From Lachnospiraceae bacterium (lineage in GTDB: Bacteria > Bacillota > Clostridia > Lachnospirales > Lachnospiraceae), in the NCBI GenBank assembly GCA_016287675.1, contig JAEFAR010000019.1, positions 1 through 46,412 on the forward strand: a DNA stretch of 46,412 nt, written 5' to 3'. The notes beneath the pieces were generated by a model. The model was not told the origin of the DNA. It made no database searches and saw nothing but the letters and a program-made list of their open reading frames with translations. Below, piece by piece: positions 6,551-14,989 of this stretch (the first letter of the stretch is position 1; each line of letters begins with the position of its first letter). Made by a program: the position numbers and the translations under genes.

Positions 6551-8947
6551 TCAATAACTCATTACGGTCTGCGCGGAGATCATATATGACTCATCAAAAT
6601 AGAAACTTGTATCGAATTTTGTTTTTACTGTTACAAAAGAAATGAAGGAGACATCCGTTAATGCATTTTTCATGCGAAAGGAATCTCTGTATTTTAATCT
6701 GATGTTTTCCTGGATCACATCCGCGATCCTGAGTTCTTTCTTATCCAGACCTTCAAAAAATGAAAGTATGGTAATATATTGCATATAGCTTATGCCGGGG
6801 AGGTTTTCCGGGATAGCGGATGCTTTTGCCTTCACTTTTGTTCCCGTCATTACGAGGATCTCACCGATAGAGACCCTCCCCGTGGGAGAATAGAGCGGTA
6901 TCTTTTTTCCCATAAACAACCCGCTGACTTCAACCAGTGCCTCTTCAAGAGCCCATGTGACCAGTATCGCGTACTTTACAACATAGAGGAGGGCAGGGAT
7001 CCCCGTGAATCCGGAGATTGATGCGGCAAGAGCCATTGCTTCACTGCTCCTTGATGCATCTGCCATGAGGGAAGCAAAAGTAAAGACCGCTCTTATCGCC
7101 GTGAGTTTAAGGGCAACAGATGCGAGATTCTCAGCATCCGTCTTTTTTCCCGCAAGAACATACTCTCTTTCGTAGGCAAGCATGGTATCTGTTCTTTGAG
7201 ACCCGAAATCCGAAAAATGATTTTTCAGCCAGACCTCGGTCACAAAATCGGAAGACAGGGTTTCACCGGCTTTTTTAAGCATTTCTCTGGGATCTGCTTC
7301 TTTAAAGAAATCACTCATCTTGTCGAAAGCCGTAAACACATCCTCTGAAGCATTTTCCCAATCACCTTTTGATGGAAGGTCCAATCCGTTTAATCTCTTT
7401 TTCGAGATCTCTTCCACTCCCAGGTATTTTAGAAGTCCTCCGGACATTGCTTCCGCCAGAGTGCTTTTAACATTCTCCCCTGTCTCAGAACCGGCTTTAA
7501 GCCCACCATAATTGAATTTAAGTCCGTCATAAGTCATTTCTGCAATACAGCTGCGGCTTCTTTCCAGATTTCTCATCATCTTTGCAGGGGCTCCGCTGTC
7601 AAAAGCCGGAAGCTCGGCCATATAAAGAAGCACAACATTGGTGCTCAGAGTCTTTAGCATCCTGTCTGTGTCATAACCGCTCTTTTCAAGTGTCATATAG
7701 GCTTTTAGATCCACAGCGTCATTTAAAAGACTATTAAGGAGCTCTGCAGGAAGTTCATCCATACTTTTAAGAAATGCCTTATACTCCTCCGCTGCAAGTC
7801 CCGCTGCCTCCTGTTTGAGCTTAAGCGCAGCAAGAGCCTTGAGTGACTCCTGTGAATTAAAGAGTCCCACGCCTATGATCCTTCCGATCAGTTCATAGGA
7901 CGATCTGCATACAGATGCCCTGTCAGATCTTTCTTTTTCCAGTTGATTAATAGTCTCCTGTCGGACCTTGGTATCTTTCGAAAGACAGACGACAAGGTCT
8001 TGGAGTTCCTTTATCCTTGTCCTGATCTCCCCTGCCCTTTCTTCATCTTCCTCAGATTCCACGTTTTCCTGAAGAGACTCGACCTCTGCCTCAAAAGCAC
8101 TTTTCCTCCATCGAAGATCAGACAGTTCCGCTCTTTTTTCCGAAAGTCCGGAATCCAGGGCTTCAAGTTCCGTAAGTGATTTCAGTACTCTTTGGATCAC
8201 ATCGTCAAGATAGATGATGTGTCCCCGGGCTGCATTAAAGATCTGCGGATTTCCATAGGTTCCCTTCATATAGCTCTCATCCTTAAGGCCAAGCATTTTA
8301 AGGAAACCGATGTTCATAAGGATCTCACCTTCATCCGATAATTTAAGTCCGATATCGGATGTAAGGACTCCGTCTATCAGCGTCATCAGTTTAAGCAGCT
8401 CATCTGTCACCGCCGCTGCCGACTCCATGGCTTCCGCCTGTTTGTCGTAGACCTTCTGCAGAACTTCCGCAGATTCAAACATGGCATTTCCCGTTATCCC
8501 TTCCAGCAGGAGTTCTGCCCCTTCATAGACCGCTTCATCCCGGATCTGCTGTCTTAGCCCGGCCTTTTCACTGTTTAGAAGCGTTCCTGTGCTTTCTATC
8601 TTAAGTCCGGGAGATCCGCCCGAAAGAAGCCCTCCCTCTGTAGTTTCATAGAAGGGTGAAAGATAGCCAAGGATCTCCTCTTTTATCCTGTCATTCTCAG
8701 CTTCTTTTCCGCCGAATCCGCTGTCCACAGCCAGAAGACCGTATTCCATGAACAAAGGATAGTAATAATCTGCAGAAAAAGAGTCAGCAGCCATCCGGGA
8801 AAGCATTTTAAGCTGTGCTTTTGCTCCGGTGATCCTCGCTCCTTCCAGTGCAGTAAAGACAAAGGAAGTCATCAGGATCAGCATAAGGGCAAGAAAGACG
8901 GTTATACTGCCCTGCTCTCTATTTGATGATCTTTGTCGCATTGGCAT
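6551..8947 (-). CDS. Large Tad-locus surface protein with pilin-like N-terminus (TadG/DUF5702-like)
   Basis: A 798-residue protein starting with a type IVb-like segment (EQGSITVFLALMLILMTSFVF), followed by a long extracytoplasmic part. A strongly charged coiled coil covers about residues 265-350 (SEKRAELSDLRWRKSAFEAE and following). Hydrophobic stretches appear near 640-700. It resembles the large TadG/DUF5702-type proteins found in Clostridia Tad operons, probably a tip, anchor or adhesin component. The start region overlaps the flp gene by 29 bp. Two Met codons (8947 and 8941) are possible starts and neither has a strong ribosome site, which suggests translational coupling to flp. Confidence 0.75.
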   Translation of the reverse strand: MPMRQRSSNREQGSITVFLALMLILMTSFVFTALEGARITGAKAQLKMLSRMAADSFSADYYYPLFMEYGLLAVDSGFGGKEAENDRIKEEILGYLSPFYETTEGGLLSGGSPGLKIESTGTLLNSEKAGLRQQIRDEAVYEGAELLLEGITGNAMFESAEVLQKVYDKQAEAMESAAAVTDELLKLMTLIDGVLTSDIGLKLSDEGEILMNIGFLKMLGLKDESYMKGTYGNPQIFNAARGHIIYLDDVIQRVLKSLTELEALDSGLSEKRAELSDLRWRKSAFEAEVESLQENVESEEDEERAGEIRTRIKELQDLVVCLSKDTKVRQETINQLEKERSDRASVCRSSYELIGRIIGVGLFNSQESLKALAALKLKQEAAGLAAEEYKAFLKSMDELPAELLNSLLNDAVDLKAYMTLEKSGYDTDRMLKTLSTNVVLLYMAELPAFDSGAPAKMMRNLERSRSCIAEMTYDGLKFNYGGLKAGSETGENVKSTLAEAMSGGLLKYLGVEEISKKRLNGLDLPSKGDWENASEDVFTAFDKMSDFFKEADPREMLKKAGETLSSDFVTEVWLKNHFSDFGSQRTDTMLAYEREYVLAGKKTDAENLASVALKLTAIRAVFTFASLMADASRSSEAMALAASISGFTGIPALLYVVKYAILVTWALEEALVEVSGLFMGKKIPLYSPTGRVSIGEILVMTGTKVKAKASAIPENLPGISYMQYITILSFFEGLDKKELRIADVIQENIRLKYRDSFRMKNALTDVSFISFVTVKTKFDTSFYFDESYMISAQTVMSY

Positions 8948-9080
8948 TTATCTTTGCAAAAACTTCGTTTATCAGTGACGTGAGCTGATCCTTAAAGATC
9001 AGCACCAGTGCGATCAAAACCACCAGGATCAGGATGATCTCTATGACCCCCACCCCCGAAACTTCAAATCTTCTTTTCAT
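8919..9080 (-). CDS. Flp/Flp1-like type IVb major pilin (53 aa)
   Basis: A very short gene that is easily missed. The product is 53 residues: MKRRFEVSGVGVIEIILILV, more hydrophobic residues, then FKDQLTSLINEVFAKINANATKIIK-like amphipathic helix to the end. The short basic leader, a Gly followed by Val-Ile-Glu (the Glu5-type position of pilins) and a single hydrophobic helix are the hallmarks of Flp-like pilins. The ATG is preceded by AAAGGAG, six bases away, one of the best ribosome sites in the operon. It sits between tadC (12 bp gap) and the large TadG-like gene, which it overlaps. It is the likely main pilus subunit. Confidence 0.85.
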   Translation of the reverse strand: MKRRFEVSGVGVIEIILILVVLIALVLIFKDQLTSLINEVFAKINANATKIIK

Positions 9081-9091
9081 CGTTATCTCCT

Positions 9092-10375
9092 TTAAAATGT
9101 TATAAAAGCAGGTACAAGCAGAATGGCAAAGACGATCACCAGAAAGCCCATCATGGGCATAAGAAGTCCTGTCCCGGCCTGTTCTCCCCTGATCTTTATC
9201 TGTTCCTTTTCATCTGCCACCGCTTCTCTGATCTCTGCGGAAAGCAATTCCGTGAGTTCGGAAACTCCCTTTGTGACAGCCTGAGAAAGCACCGCTGCCA
9301 CTCTTTGATATCTCGTGATCTCCATCCTCTCTCCGAAACGTTCGTAAGCAATGCTTTCAGGACATCCGTTCATGAATTCCCTTACTGTTACAGCCATATT
9401 CTCATAGAGCATGGTCTTCCTGCCCTCCCGTTCCATGTCTTCCGTGATCTTCTTCCAGGCGCCTCTTAAGGGAAGTCCCGCTGCAAGAAGGATAGAAAGC
9501 CTGGACAGGAAATCCTTGAAATCACTTTCGGCTTCCGCAAGTCTCTTTTTTCTCCTGTCATTCAATGAACCGAAGAAATTGCTGACAGCACCTATGCCTA
9601 AGAGAAGCCCAAAGAAGATTCCGGTATAAACAGCCGGAAGTTTTTCTTTCTTTGCAAGGATCACCCGGGTTCCGTTAAGATCATCAGGAAGAATGAATTC
9701 TTTATCGTAGCCCGTCTTTTTTTCATAGTCCTGAAGTTCACTGATCCGTTTCCTCAGTTCTTCTTCGTATGGAGTGAAGCTCGGAGGCAGCACGGTCACG
9801 GTGCGCTCGTAAAGCCTGAATTCCTCTCCGTAATACACTTTGCAGCAAATGACTGCAGAAGATCCTTTTTCCACTGCTCCCACCCTGCCGTCGGTTCCGA
9901 TGATCCGTGGATCTGAAGTGCTCCATGACAGCAATACCGGAAAACCATCCACTTCTTCCGGAAATAACAGATCACATGATACTTCGTTAAATGAAGGATT
10001 TTCGCCGGGAACCAGTCTGTCCAGGGCTGCTTCGAGTTCTCTCTGCATCACTTCGATCTCAGTATCGCTCATGACGACAGGGTTCAGTTTAAGGAAGACC
10101 TCCCGGGTTCCCGAATCGTTTGCGAGGATCACAGGTATCTCAATGGCAGAGCCGTTCACATCCTCTCTCTCGATCACATGGGTTTCCTCTTTCTTTAAGC
10201 TGTCCGAAAGAGCAAAAAGGATCGGAAGCAAAAGGATCACAGGCAGAAGTTTCAGCATTCTTTTCTTTAGATCCGTCAGCAGATCTCTCTTCACCTCTTC
10301 TGCACTCTTCCCGGGGTAAAGACTCATGCAGGCATATATCCTGCTGTCCGAAACAAGCTTTTCCAAAAGTTTCAT
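9092..10375 (-). CDS. tadC: TadC-like inner-membrane platform protein with extracytoplasmic Ig-like insert
   Basis: A 427-residue type II secretion F-type platform protein. The C-terminal 160 residues contain the T2SSF fold region (LLAAGLPLRGAWKKI, then a terminal hydrophobic helix). The N-terminus has a short cytoplasmic part and a membrane helix at about 43-60. Unusually, a domain of nearly 190 residues lies between the first and second membrane helices. It contains SWSTSDPRIIGTDGRVGAV, the pattern of a bacterial (atrophied) Ig-like domain. The gene overlaps tadB by 4 bp. Platform function with TadB and the TadA ATPase is inferred from the family; the role of the Ig-like insert is unknown. 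Confidence 0.82.
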   Translation of the reverse strand: MKLLEKLVSDSRIYACMSLYPGKSAEEVKRDLLTDLKKRMLKLLPVILLLPILFALSDSLKKEETHVIEREDVNGSAIEIPVILANDSGTREVFLKLNPVVMSDTEIEVMQRELEAALDRLVPGENPSFNEVSCDLLFPEEVDGFPVLLSWSTSDPRIIGTDGRVGAVEKGSSAVICCKVYYGEEFRLYERTVTVLPPSFTPYEEELRKRISELQDYEKKTGYDKEFILPDDLNGTRVILAKKEKLPAVYTGIFFGLLLGIGAVSNFFGSLNDRRKKRLAEAESDFKDFLSRLSILLAAGLPLRGAWKKITEDMEREGRKTMLYENMAVTVREFMNGCPESIAYERFGERMEITRYQRVAAVLSQAVTKGVSELTELLSAEIREAVADEKEQIKIRGEQAGTGLLMPMMGFLVIVFAILLVPAFITF

Positions 10376-11106
10376 ACACGTAACGTCCTCTCAATGACTC
10401 TTTGCCCCAGATAAAAGCAAAGCATGCACAGCAGCAGGATCACTGACATGAACAGGATACCAAAGGTGCTGTGATACAGTGGAGCACTCATTTCAGGTGC
10501 CAAAAGCTTCAGATACAGAAGTATCCCGTAAGGGATGGCGCACATGATGTTAAACTCGCCTCTCTTTGCAGCTATCACAACATTCAGGTCACGCCTTAAA
10601 TTGATGCTGTCTGTGAGATTTACAACCGTACCTCTGATCACTCTGTTAAGATTACCCCCTGTACGTTTAAGGATCCCGAAGAGACCGGCAAATTCCCTGA
10701 TCCTCTCTACTCCCGTGCTTTCGGCAAATTCAAAAAACGCCTGTTCCATGTTCATTCCAGTGGAAAGTTTCCCGGCCATTTCATCAAAGCCTTTTGTAAT
10801 CTCAGCATTCTTACCGTAAAGACTTTCAAGTCCTTTCGCAGCATCCTTAAGGCTGTGTTCCGGTGAATAGCCCGCATCCAGGCCGTTACGCAGGTATTGA
10901 AGGGCATCCTTGAACTGTATGTCAAGAGTCTGCATCCTTTGTTCCCGCTTCTTTTTCCGAAACCGGCGGACAAAAAGCGGGATCACAAGAACAAGCAGCA
11001 GGGACACAGGCTCCAGATCATAAAAGAGCCATGAAGTCAAAGATACGAACAAAAGTCCGAAAAGGATACCGATCGCTGTAGCCTTAATACTTTCACGCCT
11101 GTTCAT
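10372..11106 (-). CDS. tadB: TadB-like platform protein
   Basis: A 244-residue T2SSF-family membrane protein. It has an N-terminal pair of hydrophobic segments (ATAIGILFGLLFVSL and VSLLLVLVIPLFV), a cytoplasmic four-helix region (QFKDALQYLRNGLDAGYSPE, then RTGGNLNRVIRGT) and C-terminal membrane helices. It partners with TadC as the base of the pilus machine and contacts the TadA ATPase. The ATG has a GGGGG site and overlaps the end of the ATPase gene by 14 bp, indicating coupled translation. Confidence 0.88.
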   Translation of the reverse strand: MNRRESIKATAIGILFGLLFVSLTSWLFYDLEPVSLLLVLVIPLFVRRFRKKKREQRMQTLDIQFKDALQYLRNGLDAGYSPEHSLKDAAKGLESLYGKNAEITKGFDEMAGKLSTGMNMEQAFFEFAESTGVERIREFAGLFGILKRTGGNLNRVIRGTVVNLTDSINLRRDLNVVIAAKRGEFNIMCAIPYGILLYLKLLAPEMSAPLYHSTFGILFMSVILLLCMLCFYLGQRVIERTLRV

Positions 11107-12337
11107 TATCCCCCCATAAGATCCCGGCCCTCTTTAATTTCCTGTCGCAGACAAGCCGATTTCCCGTCCTTTTAAGCTTCCCCATGACTTTACCCTCTTC
11201 TTCCGACTTCGGCGCTTCCTCAAAAACAAACAGCGGATTCACCCGGATCTCTCCCTCTTTCATGCCCTGTATCTCTGAGATCTCAAGGACTTTTCTGCTT
11301 CCGTCCCTGAGTCTGCCGAGATGGATCACAATATCAATACTTGTGGAGATCTGCTTTCTTACTGCAGTAAGAGGGATCTCCGTTCCCATGAGTATCATGG
11401 TCTCGAGACGATCCAGCATGTCGGGGACAGAATTCCCGTGGCCCGTTGACAGCGATCCGTCGTGTCCTGTAGCCATAGCCTGAAGCATATCGATCGCTTC
11501 CGCCCCCCGGACTTCTCCGACTATTATCCTGTCCGGACGCATCCTGAGGGCGGTGCGGATCAGATCTCTTATTGAAATTTCTTTACATTCACCTGAGTTT
11601 TTGTTCCTGACTTCAAGACGTACAAGATTTTTGATGTTTTCGATACGAAGCTCAGCCGAGTCTTCTATGGTGATGATCCTTTCATCCTGCGGGATGCAGG
11701 CGGAAAGTGCATTAAGAAATGTGGTTTTTCCGGAGCCTGTGCCGCCGGAAATGAAGATGTTGTACCTCGCTGCCACTAATTTTTTAAGCGCCTCTACGGC
11801 TTCCTCCGTAACAGCCCCCATTTCCGTCAGTTTTTCAAGGGTCAGGGGATCTTTGGAGAACTTCCTTATTGTTACCGTGGGACCGTCCAGGGCAACGGGC
11901 GGGAGGACCACATTCACTCTCGATCCGTCCGGAAGTCTGGCATCCGCAATGGGATCCGCCGCCGTAACAGTCCTGTTCGCGCCTGAAACTATCTGCTGGA
12001 TGATGTCTCCAAGCCTTTCCTCAGACTCAAATCTCAGATCCGTTTCCAGGATCTTTCCGCGCTTTTCAACAAAGATAGAGTTGGCGGCTCCGTTTATCAT
12101 GATCTCAGTGACCTCCCCATCATTAAGAAGAGGTTCCAGAACATCAAAGCCGCGAATGGAATTAAAAACCTCATCCCTGAGTTTCTCTCTCGCTTCAAGG
12201 GGAAGGAAGAGCCTGTCCGATTCCATGTTGATGCATCCGCAGATCTTGTCATTCAGATCCTCATCCGAAATGTTTTCGGAATAATCAAAGCTTTTAAGGA
12301 CCCGGTCCCGCAGAGCATTCTTAATTTCCCGATCCAT
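11093..12337 (-). CDS. tadA: TadA/CpaF family pilus assembly ATPase
   Basis: A 414-residue secretion ATPase that powers Flp pilus assembly at the cytoplasmic face. The N-terminal domain (to about 150) is followed by the RecA-like core with Walker A ISGGTGSGKTTFLNAL, Asp box IITIEDSAELRI, Walker B-like RPDRIIVGEVRGAEA and His box TGHDGSLSTGHGNS. All catalytic elements are intact and the length fits CpaF. The ATG has an AAGGAGG site 5 bp upstream and overlaps the tadZ-like gene by 17 bp. Confidence 0.93.
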   Translation of the reverse strand: MDREIKNALRDRVLKSFDYSENISDEDLNDKICGCINMESDRLFLPLEAREKLRDEVFNSIRGFDVLEPLLNDGEVTEIMINGAANSIFVEKRGKILETDLRFESEERLGDIIQQIVSGANRTVTAADPIADARLPDGSRVNVVLPPVALDGPTVTIRKFSKDPLTLEKLTEMGAVTEEAVEALKKLVAARYNIFISGGTGSGKTTFLNALSACIPQDERIITIEDSAELRIENIKNLVRLEVRNKNSGECKEISIRDLIRTALRMRPDRIIVGEVRGAEAIDMLQAMATGHDGSLSTGHGNSVPDMLDRLETMILMGTEIPLTAVRKQISTSIDIVIHLGRLRDGSRKVLEISEIQGMKEGEIRVNPLFVFEEAPKSEEEGKVMGKLKRTGNRLVCDRKLKRAGILWGDNEQA

Positions 12338-13193
12338 GATCTGCCTCCTTTCGGATTCTTAAAAGGATCTCCTGCTTTCCCGCATACTTCATCTGGCGAA
12401 GGAATTCTTCGGGTCCGGGATCATTTTCCCCATCAGAAACAATGAATACTTCGTCGCTGATCTCCATCAGTTTTTCCACGGCTTCCGAAATAAAAGAACA
12501 TTCAAAGATCACATGCTCAAAATCCCATTCCTTCCTGCAAAGCTCTGCCAGCTCTTCCATTTCCGAGGGCGAAAAGCGCCAGAGATCGGTGTAAAAATCC
12601 GTTCCTTTTAAAAAGAACACGCTGTCTTCGTGGGACAGCCTTAAGAGAAGTTTCCCTATTCCCGCTCTGTTCTTCCTGACAGTGAACAAAAGTTCGCTCA
12701 GGGAGACTCCCTCAGGATCGTTTCTTCCGAAAGCGCCGAAGGGGTCCCAGAAGATCACAAGCGTTCTTCCGTGAGACGCCTTTTCTTTTGCTTTTAAAAA
12801 TGCAAAATCCCTTCCTCTCCGATTGCAGGTGGGTGAAAAGACAGTGCAGATGTTATTTCTCACAAAGTCTTTATTAAGCCCCGGCAGAAGCCTCTGTAAA
12901 AGCACCGGTGCCCTTTGGAACATGAAGATCCGATCTTTTCCGTCTGTATCCTCTGCCGTTTCACGTTCATCGCAAAGCAGGCATACCCGTGTTCGATCTT
13001 CATAAAGTTTTAAATGTGTGGGATCCTCTGTCAGAAGAATTGACAGATCGTGTGATTCTAAGAATTCAACAAGTTCCGAATTGTTTTTGAAAGAAACTCC
13101 TCCGCAGCCGACATCCCGGCGGGAATTGATGTAAGCCGCAAGACGGGCGGCGTACCCTCCGGAGGAGGAAAAGATTCCTATCAGTGCCTCCAT
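12321..13193 (-). CDS. TadZ/CpaE-like pilus localisation protein with degenerate P-loop
   Basis: The first gene of the Tad operon, 290 residues. An N-terminal receiver-like half (residues 1-105) is followed by a MinD/ParA-like half. At the expected Walker A position it reads VFSPTCNRRGRDFAF, lacking the GKT/GKS of an active P-loop, so it probably does not hydrolyse ATP. The later FEHVIFECSF segment matches the Walker B-like strand. TadZ/CpaE proteins place the Tad machine at a site in the cell; that role is inferred from position and fold. A strong promoter lies 30 bp upstream. Confidence 0.72.
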   Translation of the reverse strand: MEALIGIFSSSGGYAARLAAYINSRRDVGCGGVSFKNNSELVEFLESHDLSILLTEDPTHLKLYEDRTRVCLLCDERETAEDTDGKDRIFMFQRAPVLLQRLLPGLNKDFVRNNICTVFSPTCNRRGRDFAFLKAKEKASHGRTLVIFWDPFGAFGRNDPEGVSLSELLFTVRKNRAGIGKLLLRLSHEDSVFFLKGTDFYTDLWRFSPSEMEELAELCRKEWDFEHVIFECSFISEAVEKLMEISDEVFIVSDGENDPGPEEFLRQMKYAGKQEILLRIRKEADHGSGN

Positions 13194-13221
13194 GTAACAC
13201 CCCTAATGATTTGATGCCACA

Positions 13222-13250
13222 ATAATAAAACCAAATCCGCCCTTTGTCAA
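13222..13250 (-). promoter_or_regulatory. Promoter of the Tad pilus operon
   Basis: On the minus strand TTGACA (13245-13250) and TATTAT (13222-13227) are separated by exactly 17 bases, about 30 bp upstream of the tadZ-like start codon. It is the only strong promoter seen for the following 9 kb, so the operon from tadZ to the FHA gene probably forms one transcript. Confidence 0.8.
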
Positions 13251-13295
13251 CGCCTTTTCGGATTAAATACGTTATTTCGGCATTTTGCACAAAAA

Positions 13296-13338
13296 TAAGA
13301 CTGTGTTTTTAGTGCATATGCCTACAAACACAGTCTTA
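13296..13338 (-). terminator. Terminator after the FAD dehydrogenase gene
   Basis: A perfect 13-bp inverted repeat (TAAGACTGTGTTT with its complement, 13296-13308 and 13326-13338) with a 17-base loop. A TTTTT run follows on the minus strand. Confidence 0.85.
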
Positions 13339-13379
13339 AACTTCTCAAATCTTCTGATCTGTTTATACTTTCTTTAGAA

Positions 13380-14774
13380 TTACTTTTCCGCTGCCAGCTT
13401 TCTTCCCATGAGAACACCCATAGAGGAAGCCATCATGAGACCTCTCGTCCAGCCGCTGGAATCACCCAGGCAGTAGAGTCCCTTAACGTTGGTGGTGAGA
13501 TCGGGCTCCATCTTTACCTTGTTGGAGTAGAACTTGAGCTCAGGGCTGTAAAGCAGGGTCTCTGTGGATGCAAAGCCGGGAACGACTTCGTCCATGGCCT
13601 GAATGAAGTTGATGATGTTAGTCATGGCACGATAGGGCATAGCGGCAGTAATGTCGCCTGCTACCGCATCGGGCAGAGTGGGACGGACATTGGAGAATGA
13701 AAGTTCCTTTTCCCATGTGCGCTTTCCGTCCAGAATGTCTCCGAACCTCTGAACCAGGATCTGACCGTTAGCCAGCATGTTTGTGAGCTCTCCCACCTTC
13801 TGAGCGTACTCGATGGGCTTGTTGAAAGGCACCGAGAAGTTGTGGGAACAAAGGATGGAAAGGTTCGTGTTCTGGGATTTGAGTTCCTTATAGGAATGAC
13901 CGTTTACCACAGCCAGGTTGTTGTCGTAGTTTTCCTGGCTTACAAAACCGCCGGGATTCTGACAGAAGGTACGTACCTTGTTTTTAAAAGGAAGGGGATA
14001 GCCCACGAGTTTTGACTCATAAAGGACATCGTTGACCTCTTCCATGATCTCGTTTCTGACCTCAACTCTTACACCGATGTCAACGGTTCCGGGTTTGTGA
14101 GCTATGTCGTACTTTGCACAGAGCTTCTCGAGCCACTCGGCTCCTCTTCTTCCGGTTGCTATGACGACGTTCTCTGCCTTGTACTCCTTGCTTCCGTCAC
14201 TTTCCTCAAGTCTCACTCCTTTTACGACGCCGTCATCGATCAAAAGATCTTCACAGGATTTGTTGAAGATCATGTCAACGCCGTGATCCTGCAGGTAGTG
14301 CTCAATGTCGGTGTAAAGCTGCTGAGCCTTTTCGGTGCCGAGATGACGGATGGGACAGTCCACCAGCTTAAGTCCCGCCTTTATCGCTCTTCTTCTGATC
14401 TCCTTCACCTTATCCGGATTGCTGACGCCCTCAACATGTGTGTCAGCACCGAAATCAAGATAGATGGAATCGGTGTAATCAATGAGATCCTGGCACTCCT
14501 TGGGACCGATGAGAGTGGGGAAATCGCCGCCCACTTCGTAGGAAAGGGAGAGTTTTCCGTCGGAAAAAGCTCCGGCTCCCGAGAAACCGGTGGTAATGTT
14601 GCAGGGTTTGCAATTAATGCAATGACCGATCTTTGCCTTGGGGCAGCTTCTCTTTTCTATGGGCTGTCCTTTCTCTATCATAAGAATCTTCTTCTTGCTT
14701 CCGCTCTTTATCATCTCGTAGGCCGTGAAAATACCTGCGGGACCTGCGCCAACAATAATAACGTCATAATTCAT
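13380..14774 (-). CDS. FAD/NAD(P)-dependent oxidoreductase
   Basis: A 464-residue flavoprotein dehydrogenase. The N-terminus has the dinucleotide-binding fingerprint DVIIVGAGPAGIFTAYE. A Cys cluster follows (CPKAKIGHCINCKPC, residues about 44-58), and a second flavin-binding motif near the C-terminus reads GLYCLGDSSGWTRGLMMASS. The Cys-rich segment and overall length fit the poorly characterised family of predicted FAD-dependent dehydrogenases (alr4129-like) widespread in Clostridia; substrate unknown. It is monocistronic, with its own promoter and terminator and a leader of about 95 nt. Confidence 0.85.
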   Translation of the reverse strand: MNYDVIIVGAGPAGIFTAYEMIKSGSKKKILMIEKGQPIEKRSCPKAKIGHCINCKPCNITTGFSGAGAFSDGKLSLSYEVGGDFPTLIGPKECQDLIDYTDSIYLDFGADTHVEGVSNPDKVKEIRRRAIKAGLKLVDCPIRHLGTEKAQQLYTDIEHYLQDHGVDMIFNKSCEDLLIDDGVVKGVRLEESDGSKEYKAENVVIATGRRGAEWLEKLCAKYDIAHKPGTVDIGVRVEVRNEIMEEVNDVLYESKLVGYPLPFKNKVRTFCQNPGGFVSQENYDNNLAVVNGHSYKELKSQNTNLSILCSHNFSVPFNKPIEYAQKVGELTNMLANGQILVQRFGDILDGKRTWEKELSFSNVRPTLPDAVAGDITAAMPYRAMTNIINFIQAMDEVVPGFASTETLLYSPELKFYSNKVKMEPDLTTNVKGLYCLGDSSGWTRGLMMASSMGVLMGRKLAAEK

Positions 14775-14834
14775 AATGTCTTCCTCCTAATGCGGGGTGA
14801 GCCTTGTTCTCACGCCTCAGTTGATCTTTGGACG

Positions 14835-14852
14835 CCGCACTGCCTGCGGCTT
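14835..14852 (-). promoter_or_regulatory. Leader hairpin upstream of the FAD dehydrogenase gene
   Basis: The minus-strand leader contains the compact stem GCCGCAGGCAGTGCGGC (14836-14852) between the promoter and the AGGAGG site. No T-run follows it, so it is not an obvious terminator. It could stabilise the mRNA or be regulatory. Confidence 0.35.
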
Positions 14853-14879
14853 ATATTAGTAGTATTGATCCAAAAGTAA

Positions 14880-14908
14880 ATTATAACTTATTATTCGATG
14901 AATGTAAA
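14880..14908 (-). promoter_or_regulatory. Promoter of the FAD dehydrogenase gene
   Basis: On the minus strand TTTACA (14903-14908) and a perfect TATAAT (14880-14885) are 17 bases apart. The start codon lies about 105 bp further on. Confidence 0.8.
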
Positions 14909-14944
14909 GAAAAGTCAAAAGCCTGCAAGGATCATCCGAAAAGA

Positions 14945-14982
14945 AAAACGGTTCCGGGAGCCTTAGGACCGAAACCGTTTTG
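14945..14982 (-). terminator. Terminator of the Rnf operon
   Basis: Just after the rnfB stop, the minus strand forms a strong hairpin with arms AAAACGGTTTCG and CGGAACCGTTTT, followed by a T-rich tail. It separates the Rnf operon from the promoter of the FAD dehydrogenase gene. Confidence 0.85.
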
Positions 14983-14989
14983 TTGTTTT

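Noticed and set aside
14097-14879. Long plus-strand open frame (260 codons) opposite the FAD dehydrogenase gene
   Set aside because: No ribosome site, no family resemblance, and the opposite strand encodes a complete conserved enzyme. The same holds for the other long plus-strand frames (for example 29463-30053, 32084-32632 and 37077-37601).
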